Origin: Scalesia atractyloides | Taxonomy: Eukaryota; Streptophyta; Magnoliopsida; Asterales; Asteraceae | Direction of reading: 5' to 3' | DNA: 64,000 bases | NCBI GenBank assembly: GCA_947069175.1 | Contig: CAMTDV010000013.1 | Span: 57,914,610 to 57,978,609, forward strand | Notes under the pieces: generated by a model | What the model was told of the DNA's origin: nothing | Databases searched by the model: none | The model's input: the letters and a program-made list of their open reading frames with translations, nothing else | In this document: piece by piece, positions 34,139-45,045 of the stretch | Position numbering within the stretch: the stretch's first letter is position 1 | How the letters are laid out: every line of letters starts with the position of its first letter | Made by a program: the position numbers and the translations under genes

Positions 34139-34851
34139 AAATCATGAGGCTAAGTAAAAAAGAGATATTGTTTTGTCATTGTTGATGATTTTTCAAGGTT
34201 TACATGGACTTACTTTTTGCACTCCAAGGATGAGACTGCATGTATCTTGCAAGGATTTGTAAAACAAGTTGAAAAGCAATTTGACCTGCCAGTAAAAGTC
34301 TTCAGGAGTGACAATGGCACAGAGTTTAAAAATAAGGAGTTGGATGAGTTTTGTGTGTCAAAAGGGATTGTAAGGCACTAAACTATCCCAAGAACACTAG
34401 AATAGAATGGGGTGGTTGAAAGGAAAAACATAACTCTCATTAAAGCTCTAGAACCATGCTTGCAGATTCTGGTTACCCTTGTCCTTTTGGGTAGAGGCTA
34501 TAAACATTGTTTGCTATGTTGCAAAACAGAGTTTTAATCAACCCTAGGCATCAATCCACTGCTTATGAAACTATGTTCAAGATCAAACCACTGATCTTAT
34601 ATTTTAAAATCTTTGGCTGCCTGTGCTTCATTTTAAATCTAAAAGATTCTATTTCAAAATTTGCAGCCAAAGTAGACTATGGTTATTTTTTGGGATACTC
34701 AACCACTTCTAAATCCTACAGAGTCTTTAATTCAAGGACTAGGTGTGTGGAAGAGACATTGAATGTTAAGTTCAATGAACTTTCTTCATTAAAAATCCCA
34801 GCAAATCCTGCTGAACTTTTTGATTTAAACAAATTCACATTTGAAGACTGA
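34139..34851 (+). pseudogene. pol: S1 integrase core
   Basis: VDDFSRFTW has its Asp pair at 34184-34189, RSDNGTEFKN has the second Asp at 34310-34312, and VVERKN has the Glu at 34418-34420. All three lie in one frame, and the last two are 35 residues apart (D-35-E). Two stops lie between them (34379-34381 and near 34400). GYFLGYSTTSKSYRVFN near 34681 is the C-terminal part, in another frame. Dead integrase with intact triad. Confidence 0.9.
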
Positions 34852-35332
34852 CTCTGCAGGTACACCACAGTCTCCACAACAAGACTATGGATATAGCATT
34901 GTGATTCCACAGTATAAAACCACATCCACCACCAGAGGAACAGATCTTATTAACAATTGTGAAAACTCTGCCACTACTGGATCAACCACTACTGATCCTC
35001 AATCCTCTGCCATCTCATCAACCATCACCTTTGTTGATAAAAGTCCAACCACTATGGATAAAAGTCATCATGTTCTCACACCTATCTCACCTATACCTCA
35101 ACCTCCATTCCAGACAGATGTTAGCGCTTAAAAATTGCCAACAAATGTTAGCTCAGATGATTCACATCTGTAGCCTTCACTTCAAAATGTCATCATTCCA
35201 TATAAGGGAGATCTAATCTACCATAAAAAACATCCACCTGATCTTATCATTGGAAACATCAATGAAGGGATGCTCACCAAAAGTTAATCCCAAAACATTT
35301 TTCTTTTTGTTGGTTTCCTATCTCTCAGATAA

Positions 35333-36838
35333 CCTGTCAAGTACCAAGAGGCACTGAAAGACAACAGTTGGGTAGAAGCCATGCAAGAAGAGCTCCATCA
35401 GTTTAAAAGACAACAAGTATGGGAACTTGTACCATTACCAAACGATGTATGTCCAATTGGCACAAAATGGGTCTTCAAATGAAAGGGGTATTGTTGTCAA
35501 GAATAAAGCTAGGCTTGTGGTTCAAGGTTACAGACAAGAAGAAGGCATTGATTATGATGAAACCTTTGCTCCTGTAGCAAGATTAGAAGCCATTAACTGT
35601 TCTTAGCCTTTGCTGCCAACCACAACATCAAGGTGTTTCAAATGGATATCAAAAATGCATTCTTGTATGGTAAAATCAAAGAAGAGGTATATGTTTGTCA
35701 ACCTCCTGGCTTTGAAAAGATGCATTTTATCCTGATCATGTCTACAAGCTTAACAAAGTTTTGTATGGCTTGTAACAAGCACCAAGAGCCTAGTATAAAC
35801 TCTTTCCACCTTTCTCTTATCCATTGGTTTTAAAAGGGGTAAAATTGACAAAACCTTATTTCTAAAATGGAGAGGAAAGGATTTGATACTTGTACAAATT
35901 TATGTGGATGACATCATTTTTGGATCCACATGCACTGCCATGTGTGAAGTTCAGACAACTCATGACAGCAGAGTTTGAAATGAGTGCAATGGGTGAGCTC
36001 CAATGTATTCTTGGTCTCCAAGTAAAACAATTGAAAATGGTACATTCATTCACCAAAGTAAGTATATCAAAGAACTACTTAAAAATTTGATATGAATGAT
36101 TGTAAATCATGTAGCACACCCATGGCAGCCTCAAAGCTATTCACTTTTGATGACAAAGATGGCTTGGTTGATCAAACTCTTTATAGAAGCATGATAGGTT
36201 CTTTATTGTACCTAATGCATCAAGGCTAGACATCATGTTTGCAACATGTGTTTGGGCCAGATCCCACTCAGCACCTACGAAGTCCAATCTCATTGTTGTA
36301 AAAAGGATATTCAGATACTTAAAAGGTGCTCTCACACTTGGTATCTGGTATCTAGCTAATGAAAATATTGAGCTTTCAGGTTTTTCAAACAGTGATTTTG
36401 CTGGATGTCACACCACAAGGAAGTCCACTTCATGACGCTGTCAATTCTTAGGCAATTGCTTAGTGTCTTGGCAAAGCAAAAATTAGCTGCAATATCAACA
36501 TCGACAGCAAAGGATGAGTATATTGCTGCTGTAAGCTGCACTGCTCAACTCCTATGGCTTTAAAATCAACTATTGGATTTTGGTGTAACTTGTTTAAAGA
36601 CTCCTCTCATGTTAGAGAGTTAAGTAGCTGAAAACATCATTAAAAATCCAGTATCTCATTTTGCCACAAAGCACATTGACACCAGATAATCACATGGTGA
36701 GGGATGCTATGAAAAAGGTTTGATTTCTCTGCATCATGTTCCAACTAAAGATCAACTGCAGATGTTCTAACAAAAATATTAGATACATCTACTTTTGAAA
36801 GTTTGATCTCTAGAATTGGTATGCTAAACATGGAATAA
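35333..36838 (+). pseudogene. pol: S1 reverse transcriptase and RNase H
   Basis: WVEAMQEELHQF near 35371, IGTKWVF near 35457, KARLVVQGYRQEEGIDY near 35507, FQMDIKNAFLYGKI near 35637 and YVDD at 35901-35912. RNase H shows FSNSDFAGCHTTRKSTS near 36379, TAKDEYIAA near 36503 and TKHIDTR near 36667, ending MLNME then TAA at 36836-36838. Frame changes near 35477, 35600, 35730, 35960, 36085 and 36210 break it. 34852-35332 is a Ser/Thr/Pro-rich linker. Confidence 0.92.
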
Positions 36839-37374
36839 AAACAAATTTTTGTTTTACATGTGTAAATAGCATTAAAATGTTTTCCGAAAATCAAAATTCG
36901 ATCCTTAAAAATAGCTAAAATTGAAATTTTTCAATAAATCTCTAAAGTCTGTTCACAACCACTATTTATCCAAACCTTTGCTTGGCATGAAAATCTATCT
37001 ATTGCTGAAAGTGTATCCTTTGTTCTACTTCCGTTGTTGGTGAAACCACTGTTTTCCCAATCCACTGATAATTTATCCTATGATAGTGTAAAATCACCAC
37101 TGATCATTCCTCTGTCAGAACCACTGCTGGTCTCCCGCAGAGGTTTCTAAACAATTTTCATCCATTATCCAACAGAGTTTACACATGCATAGATGATAGC
37201 CATCTGATCTTTTGGAAACCGCTGCCACGTCAGTATTCACTTTTCCCTTTATAAACCGTGTTTCATCCAAACAGAGTTTCCACTTGCCGGTTTCAATTTC
37301 AAAAACAAAAAATTCTCCATAAAAATCTCCATTAGTCTCATCTTCTTCCAAACTCTAAATAATCACTCTTTCAC
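36839..37374 (+). other. S1 non-coding region between RNase H and 3' ORF
   Basis: About 530 AT-rich bases without a gene in this element. Unlike C1 and C2 I see no clear purine tract and no CGTACGA motifs here. Confidence 0.6.
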
Positions 37375-40176
37375 CATGAATCTAATCTTAAAAACTCCCC
37401 ACAACTACCTTCCGATATTCGAAAAAAACCAATAATAACACTGCGTTTCACTACATGATCGATGCTCTACAAACATCATCATACAAAGATGTGTTACTAG
37501 CTAAAGCTCCAATTATATCGACACCCTTCGCCAATTTTTGGCAAATGCTGAACTCCAAGTTCAAAACAAAAGCCTTTTTCCATCACTTCAAAGATTGGGC
37601 AGTCCATGTTCAGATCTCTCCATCTACTATCTCCACAACATTCGGTCTTAACGACCTTGATGACCCCACTTTTTCCCAAAGAAAGATTTACACGTAAAAT
37701 TCATTGAGCGAGGCTATGAAGGTCAGTTATCAGGTTTTACCATTTTCAAACTTGAATTTCCCACAGACATGAAATTCTTTTTCCACACCCTTTTATTATG
37801 CTTGTCAGCCAAAACAACTTCTTTTAACGAAATACCTTTAAATATTCAATATCTAGATTACGCTATTTTAACCGAATCAAAATTTAATTTTTCCCATGTA
37901 TTTTTTCCTAATTTGGTTGCAAATTTTAAAAATCGTAAAATGGGTAAAGCTTTTTTGATACACCCTAGGTTGTTGAGTTTCTATTTACAAAAAAAAAGTT
38001 TCTGAATCTGATTTTCAACAAGGCGTCATTTGTAAAGTTGGCAGCCTTAAACATGAAATTTTTACATTCTCAACACAAAAATCAAAGGTGTTGAAACCTA
38101 AAGCAAAAGAGACAGAGCAAATTTTGACTATCTGTACAACCACCACTCTTTCCTATGTTGTTGAGCCTACTGCTCCTGGTGAACATGGCACTACAATCGG
38201 TGTTGTTCAACCCCCACCAGAAAAACCCAAAAAGAAACCCACCAAATCAACACACATCCCAAAAAGGTAACTCTGGAAGATGAGATCTCAGATGTTTTAC
38301 CTGTGATAATACCAAAGTCACTTACAACCACCGCTATACTTCCTCACAACAGTTGGTTCAAAGATCTCTGCCATCACAAGCTCTTCTTGATTTCTCATAA
38401 AAGGAACAAGTTATAAGCACAGGGACACCACATTATGAGGCAGATGATTCAATTGAACATTTATTCTCAAGCCCCTCTCCCAGGGCTCCCTTTCTACTCC
38501 CTTACCCACTTCTCGTATACCACCCACATTTATACCTTTGCTTGAGGCAATAGAGAAAAGTCAGACACTCGTCAGTCCCTCTCACTCACCTATTAAATAG
38601 AGTCAACTTCCACATTTGACTGAGTCGAGAAAACTCTATCTGCTAGCCCACAAGCAATTGAGGAGGTTACACCCCATGAGTTACATGTAACCCTTGGTGG
38701 TAGTTCAAGTGAAGCAAGTACTACAACTGCTGCTACAACAATGGCTCAGTTGGACAGTGGTTACATAAATAAGACTTCCTTAAAGGCAACAACTACTAAG
38801 GCTACAAGTGTATCCTCTGAGCAAGTTGGAAGTCCCCAGAACCAAGAAACAGGGGCATTTGGTTCTAATACTATGGAGTTTACTCCTTTAGATGATCCAA
38901 ATATAACTACCTCTGGTAGGAATTCAGATGATCCTATTAAATTAGGTAATGAATTAAGATACAAAAAATTGATGGAGATGATGTGTTCCATGGAATCGTC
39001 AATTGATGACCTCAAAACCATGATGAAGCAAGTCCTACAAAACTCCCAAAGTCATCCATCTCCAACACAAAATGCTGAAGAGCTATGGAAGGTTCTTCAA
39101 CCAATCATCCTAGCTTAGAGAAACTTGGCAGATATTCAGCATGAAACTCATATGAAGCTGATCCGCAATATGGTCAAGGCTCGATTTAAAAATACACAAG
39201 CTGACATTAAAGCCATCAAAGACCACTTGCTCAAAACTACTGGCTCTGCCCCGGTTATCATTCTTCAAGATGACAAAGAGATGATGCCAAAAAGGGGAGA
39301 AAGATTCCATGATAAAGTTGCACCCTGATTCAAAAGTTAAATCACAGGTGCAACAACAGCCAGCAACCACTACAACCACTGCTGAAGCATCCGAAGCTAC
39401 TTTAGGAAAAGAATTTGATGAGACCTTAAACAAAGAAGCTGAAAGGATTGCGAATGAAAAGCAGCAAAGACATGATACACTTGAAGAGAAAGCTCTAAGG
39501 CTCATTAAAGAAGAAAAAGCTAAGCAGTTGGAAAAAGAAGATGTTCATATTTCAAAACAAAGAAAGTCTGCAAGAAAAGCAAGACAACCAAATCCCATCT
39601 CTTCTAAAACCACTGCTGAAGCTACTACTATTGTATCCTCTGTCACCATAGCCCAACAGATGTTATGATAGCAGATGCTGGAAGAACAGATGTTCCAACA
39701 GATGTTGCTCAAACCACTGCCCTAATCATATTTCCAACATTAACCAAACCATTATCCATACCATCTCGAATTCCTACACATCCACTATCTCCAAAAATTA
39801 AATTCCAATGAAAAAGAAAACTTTTGTTGTTGATGATGATGATGATGAAGAGAGCCAATCACCACTCCCTGCTTCATCACAATCCATTCACAACCATCCT
39901 CATCACTGCCACATCCTGAAACCCTATTTCCCCCAGTTCCAACTATGCACCTATCATCTTCATTCCTTCGTATGGGTGCACTATACCCTTTGGAACTTTT
40001 CACCGTTAAAGGAGAGATTGAAGCTTTCTACAAGACAGAGGATCCAAAATAGAGAGAATTTCCATCCTTTTTGGGGTATCGAAAGCCTAAGAACCTTGAT
40101 GAATATCTTAAGTTAAAGACTAGGCTGAGCACATTGCAAAAGACAAATCAAAAGATAAAGATGACAGGGCTTTAGA
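37375..40176 (+). pseudogene. S1 extra 3' ORF, N-terminal part
   Basis: ATG at 37375 opens a short frame. After a stop and a frame change the body continues: ANFWQMLNSKF near 37528, GYEGQLSGFTIFKLEFP near 37710, FFFHTLLLCLSAK near 37774, NFSHVFFPNL and HPRLLSFYLQ near 37960. The layout matches the N-terminal domain of the C1 3' ORF (FW, GCFYRMEYAGF, NFS). A Pro/Ser/Thr-rich region and a Lys/Glu-rich coiled-coil-like part (39300-39660) follow. Stops are frequent. C3 interrupts it at 40177. No membrane segment or signal peptide seen; function unknown. Confidence 0.75.
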
Positions 40177-40340
40177 AATCTAGGTCTTTCATATCTGCCT
40201 GATGTAGATTCAGGCTGAAATCTTTGTTGATTTCTTTGAAAACGATGAACTTGGTGAGTTCCTTTTTCAGCCTTACACCAGTAGCAACACTTTGTTGCTT
40301 GGTAGCAGATATTTTTGGTGAGTTAGCCGTCTTCTCACCA

Positions 40341-42809
40341 TCACCAAGTTTTTTCTGGTGATTTTTCTCTCTGTCTCTCACTCACCTGTGCTTCACTCTT
40401 TTTGTTAGGACAGCAGCTAGCTACATGTCCCTTTTCGTGACATTTGAAGCAGTCTAGCCGAAGACTTCTTAATTGAAGCCTCTTGCTTAGATTCATCAAG
40501 TGACGGTGATGATGAAGATGATGCCTTAGAAGGATCTTGTTTAGTTTGCTTAACTTCTGATTTTTCTTTGTTTTTATTTTTAGCAAATTGCACATTTGTT
40601 TCTTTTGTAATAACAATGACCTCTTCTTTCATATCACTCCCTTTAGCAAAATCAACATTTTAATAAAAACTTGCTTTTGATTTTAGGGTGTGTATTCTTT
40701 GTTTTCAGAACTGGTTCCCTGTTATTATCCTTCTTGACATTTTCAGAACCATCAACATTACCTGATGTGGAACTACCAGGTGCAGTTGACACAAAATCTG
40801 TAAGCTCTTGTTCATCTGGCAAGAAAGAATAGTCATGACCAAGAGGTGGTGGGACTTCATTTAAACCCCTTTGAATCCCACACATGTCTTGTCATTACTC
40901 TTCTTCAGGCCATTCATCATGTGTTTCATAACAAAAGATGAATCTCTGAATTGATGTAATTTCTTTTCAAATTCACAAATTTTAAGTTGTGCTTCAGACA
41001 ACTCTTTGTATTTTTCAGAAAGTTCTTTTGTTTTCTCACTCATCGTATCATGAGCTAAGTCAATACCTTGAAGTTTTTCATTAAGCTTACAGGTTAGAAT
41101 ATTGATTTCTTCTTCATAACCTTTAATTTTCTTCAAATATAATGACTCATTTCGTTTTACGAAAAAGTTTGATTCTTTTAGGTTTGAGAGCCCATTAACC
41201 AGACTTTGGTTTTGTTTTGTGGACGTGTCAACTTCACTTTGCAGGTCAGGACATTTTAAACAAATAGAACTATCATAGTTAGAACATACCTCGCCTGTTG
41301 ATTTGCTTAGATCAGCCATGAAAGCAGCAAAATCAGCAGCCATCTTCTTCTCTGTAGCATTCTGTTCTCCGTCAGCTTTTTCAGCTACCTTCTCTTGCTC
41401 TCCCTCAGCATCAGCTTTCACTTCTTCATCAACAACTGGAGCTATCTCAGCCATGAACGCCTGTGAGGCATTGTTATCACCCTCCAGATGAACACTCCAA
41501 TCATAAGAACCCTCTCTAGCAGTAGAGATCAAGGCCTTTGATCCAGTGTTGGTTGATACATTCCTGTTGCTTGAACCATGACCAGGAGAATCTTGAAAGG
41601 ATGAGTTAGAACGAAATTCAGTTTTTGGTCGTTGACATTCTCTAGCAAAATGTCCGTATTTTTGGCAATTGTAACACTTCACTTTAGATTGTCAAAACCC
41701 ACACTCTTTCCAACGAACTTCCTACGCGTTCTGTTCATGAACCTCTTCACTCTTCTAGAGATCATGGCCATCTGCCATTGCAAATTCATCTCCTCTAGGT
41801 CATCAGGGTCGATCTGATCATAATCTTCATCAAACGTAGCAAGATCAGATATTCTTCCCTGAATGTAGTTCTCCTAGGAACAACGAAAGAAGCAAGCAAT
41901 GCCAGATGATCTTCAGCACTTTTGACACTTAGAGGCATAGACTTAGTATTGCTGTTACTATTACTTGATTGCTGTCTCTTTGCCCCTGACGAGCCTCCTG
42001 AAGCACAACAAAACATACTTCACCATCAGAATTTGTCACGATCTGCTCATTTTCACATGAGAGAAACGCAGTTGCACTATCACTTGAAGCATTGTTGGTA
42101 GATGAAGGTGTAAGTCCTTTATAAATACCCGGATCTTGAACCTGATCATAACCTGTTTCCTTCTTCTTCATATTGAGCTCATAAGCTCTAAATTTCCCAA
42201 CAACCTCTTCTAAGTCTTTAGTTTCCTTATCAGCTTCACCCTTTATTATCAAAGTATAAATATCCCACTTAGTAGGTAAAGCATCCAACAACTTGTCATT
42301 TATCTCCACATCCGTGTATGTCATAATTGTTCGTTTCTAACATCAGATGATAGTATCTTGTGATAATATCTTCAAGGGATTCATTCCTCATGCCTTTAAA
42401 CACAGCAAATTGTTTCTTCAGCAGATCCACCTTGTTCTTCTTCACATCAGTATTGCCCTCATACCTCTTCTCTAGGGCATCCCACATCTCCTTCGATGTT
42501 TGATGCCATCAGGTAACGACATCTTTATAGCAGCTAAGGCTTTCTTCTCACACTCATACATCCTCTTTTCAGCTTCTGACATGTTTACATAAGCAGTAAC
42601 ACGTTGTCTTCCCTCAAAGTCGTGCATTGGGTTAGCGTATCCATCTTGAATACAGATCCACATCTGTACATCCTGATATTCAATAAACGATTGAAACCTG
42701 TCCTTCCATGTTAGTAATTCTCTACCTTCAGCATTTTTGGAGGTTTTTTAGTTGTGCGAGCCTCGTGCTCCATTCTTAACAGTTCATTCAAGTTAGACAT
42801 ATTCGACAT
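40341..42809 (-). pseudogene. gag: C3 gag with two zinc knuckles
   Basis: The start is ATG 42809-42807 (MSNMSNLNELLR). Capsid segments match C2. The frame is lost near 42475 in the EEMWDAL region, where C3 lacks about 24 bases present in C2. The first knuckle reads CYNCQKYGHFAREC at about 41633-41676. The coiled-coil-like part is open for 273 codons (41682-40861). The second knuckle CFKCHEKGHVASCC near 40410-40455 has all ligands. Its C-terminal piece QKYGHFAREC-to-CVGF region is better preserved than in C2. Confidence 0.87.
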
Positions 42810-43235
42810 TTTTACCGAATCGGCTCGTTAAAAACGTTAAAACTTGTCCGAAATGAGTGGTTACCAAATTATACTGTTAGACTGTCTCGACGATATGATT
42901 CTAACGATGTATATTGTCCGATTATAATTTTGAATTTTTTTTGTCTTAAAAATCACACGAGCCTAACCGTGCAACCGGTTTGTCAAGATTGTTTGTGGAT
43001 CAAATTCTATGTCCGAAAATGTTTAACTCTAGTTACGTCAGCTGGTTAACTTTCCACCTTTTTGTATAGAACTCGGAACAATGCAAATCCGGAACAGTAA
43101 CTCGGATTGACAATCCGAAATGAAACCCATAACAGTAATCCGACTTGCAAATCCAAGATGGTGATTCGGAATAATGATCCGAAATGGAATCCGAAATGTA
43201 CTGTTCTGATCCGAAATGGAATCCGGAATAGACTA
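42810..43235 (-). other. C3 5' leader, 3' part deleted
   Basis: It matches the C2 leader, including the ATCCGAAATGGAATCCGGAATAG motif (43130-43233). It then jumps into mid-LTR sequence at about 43233-43237, so the rest of the leader, the primer site and the outer part of the LTR are gone. A few shared bases (CTA/CTAG) at the joint suggest a microhomology deletion. Confidence 0.8.
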
Positions 43236-43427
43236 GGGTTTCCCTACATGGACTGCTATTGGGTTTAAAGCCCAATTCGCCTACCATGTGCTGTTTAGTG
43301 TCTAGTTCAACCCAATTACTTCTAATTTACTATTACAAAACTAAACCCGCTAACCGTTTATCATTTTACTAATTACGAGATATCCAAAGACCAAATCTAA
43401 GCTGTTGTCATAAATATTCACCAACAT

Positions 43428-43644
43428 CTAACAAAGACACCCATGAATTGACACTCTCAAGTCAGATGGTAGAGTTCAAAAGATAAAGATGGAGGATGTA
43501 TATGGTCTGGATGCAGCTGATCTCCAAGACTTACTGAATCTTGAACTTGAAAGGGATGTAGATGATATGATTGCCATGGACTTTAAACTTCAGTTCAAAG
43601 GCCAAATAAGGGAATCATTGATGAGGGATAAAGATCAAGAATAA
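43428..43644 (+). pseudogene. S1 extra 3' ORF, C-terminal end
   Basis: After C3 the S1 ORF resumes with DTHELTLSSQMVEF and an acidic, helical end (DLQDLLNLELERDVDDM, then GQIRESLMRDKDQE) closing with TAA at 43642-43644. It lies 27 bases before the polypurine tract. Confidence 0.7.
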
Positions 43645-43670
43645 AGTTTTTGTTTTCGCATCATCTGTTA

Positions 43671-43680
43671 TAGGGGGAGA
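43671..43680 (+). promoter_or_regulatory. S1 polypurine tract
   Basis: TAGGGGGAGA, one base before the TGTTGGAATT start of the 3' LTR. Confidence 0.88.
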
Positions 43681-43681
43681 T

Positions 43682-44437
43682 TGTTGGAATTGAACCCTAC
43701 AAAAGAACAAATGATAGAAAGCCAAAATATACTACAACCTCTGATCCTAATGATAATATAACATATGCCCAAGTCAAGCTAGCTGAAGACTAAATGTCAA
43801 AGGTCTGCTATAGCAAAACTCGGTTGAAGACAAAGCTTTGCTGAAGTCCAAAGTAAGGGTCTGCCAAGGCAAAGCTCTGCTGAAGTCTAAAGCTAAAGGT
43901 ATGCCAAGGCAAAGCTTTGCTGAAGTCTAAAGCTAAAGGTCTGCCAAGGTAAAGCTCTGTTGTAGATTAAAGCTAAAGGTCTTCCAAGGCAAAGCTCTGC
44001 TGAAGGCCAACAGAGGATGTATCATCAGTGTTTTACTATCAGTCTTTGTAATGTTTAGTTTATAGAAGTGGTTAGCGTAGCAGACGTTGGTATTTTGTTA
44101 TTTTTGTTAAGTGTCACTTTCATGCTGACATTCTCATTAGATGCTTAGTGGTTAGGATTGTGGTATAAATAGAACAGTGCTTGTACTGTTCTATTTGATC
44201 ACTTTCATCAATTATCAATCTAACATTTCTTCCTTACATTTTGTACGAACAAATTAGGTGTCTTAGGCTGAGGGGGAGATTGTGATTTATATGCAAAATG
44301 ATTACAATCACTAAAAGCATTAATAATGAAAAACAATCTCTCAGCTGTTATGAATTAAAGTTCATCATTCCGCTGCATGTTCATCTGATTTATCATTTTA
44401 GAACTTTCATAAACAGTTTCAAACTAAGATCCTAACA
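43682..44437 (+). mobile_element. S1 3' LTR, complete
   Basis: 756 bp from TGTTGGAATT to CCTAACA. It carries the near-palindromic array at about 43800-44010, a TATA box at 44164-44171 and an internal purine tract GAGGGGGAGATTGTG near 44269-44283. It pairs with the clipped 5' LTR 6214-6832. Confidence 0.92.
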
Positions 44438-45045
44438 AAATGCATTTTTACTTCTATTTCGCAAAAGTTTGACTCGTCATTTCGCCTGCAAAACATGATG
44501 ATCAGAGGGTGTAATCGCAAGTGATTAACACCTTCATTATTATGATCACGTTGCAAAGTTCAATTTGAACTTTGACTTGACAAAAATGGTCAGAACTGAA
44601 AGTCAAACAGAAAGTCAATTTGTTTGACTTTTGGCCCCTAACTAGCCAACATAATGAAAAAGACTAAGGAAGAACACTTACTTGTGTTCTAGGAATGATT
44701 AGAACTTCAGTAGGAGGCCTCTTTATAATCAGGAGAAAGCTCCAATAGAAGATTAGAGAGAAAGAATGAATGTGCAAGTTGAAATGAGGTGAATGCATCT
44801 CTATTTATACTTTCAAAATGTTAACAAGATCATGCCAAGTGTTGGCAATGATCTCTAGATAATGTGGTGTTTGAACAAGAGAAAAGGTGGCAAACTCGAT
44901 GCTAGGTGGCAAACAATGAGGATAGATGGAAGAACTTGGTGAACAAGCAAAATTCTGCAACTAGGACCCTTCACGGACCGTATGGCTTTAGGTCTTACGG
45001 TCCGTAAGGCCTTCTGACAAATAAGTTTCTATTTCTGCTAGTTTC
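44438..45045 (-). mobile_element. Inverted Gypsy LTR fragment (G3)
   Basis: Read on the minus strand, this matches the promoter and downstream part of the G1/G2 LTR in order: TATAAATAG, then AACACAAGTAAGTGTTCTTCC, TCAAGTCAAAGTTCAA and GAACTTTGCAACGTGATCAT. It is clearly more divergent than LTRs A-C, so it is a related family. A 10 bp inverted repeat (ACGGACCGTA at 44973-44982, TACGGTCCGT at 44996-45005) forms a possible hairpin. No internal region is attached. Confidence 0.8.

Larger units (their letters stand above)
40177..43427 (-). mobile_element. C3: truncated relative of C2 nested in S1 3' ORF
   Basis: Read on the minus strand from a partial LTR (43236-43427) through leader and gag, it matches C2 from 19246 to about 15330 and then stops at 40177 inside the gag end. 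Protease, integrase, RT and the other LTR are absent. The leader-LTR border is deleted as well. Its left edge joins S1 sequence within a few shared bases (ATCTA), so a clean target duplication cannot be claimed. Confidence 0.88.
6214..44437 (+). mobile_element. S1: Sirevirus-like Ty1/Copia element, outer copy
   Basis: S1 own sequence is 6214-9061, 33026-40176 and 43428-44437. The rest is C1 and C3 nested in it. In order it shows LTR, primer site, gag with a zinc knuckle and coiled coil, protease, integrase, reverse transcriptase, RNase H, an extra 3' ORF, a polypurine tract and a 756 bp LTR. Integrase before RT is the Copia order, and the long gag plus 3' ORF fit the Sirevirus (SIRE/Maximus) lineage. 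Stops are frequent. The first roughly 150 bp of its 5' LTR are missing, so no target duplication can be read. Confidence 0.9.

Noticed and set aside
39110..39505. 131-codon frame on the minus strand rich in Ser, Phe and Cys
   Set aside because: It is the antisense of the Lys/Glu-rich coiled-coil part of the S1 3' ORF, where stops are rare by composition.
40177..43427. Target duplication ATCTA for C3
   Set aside because: C3 lacks its left end, and the shared bases overlap element sequence at the left joint, so this is more likely microhomology than an integration footprint.
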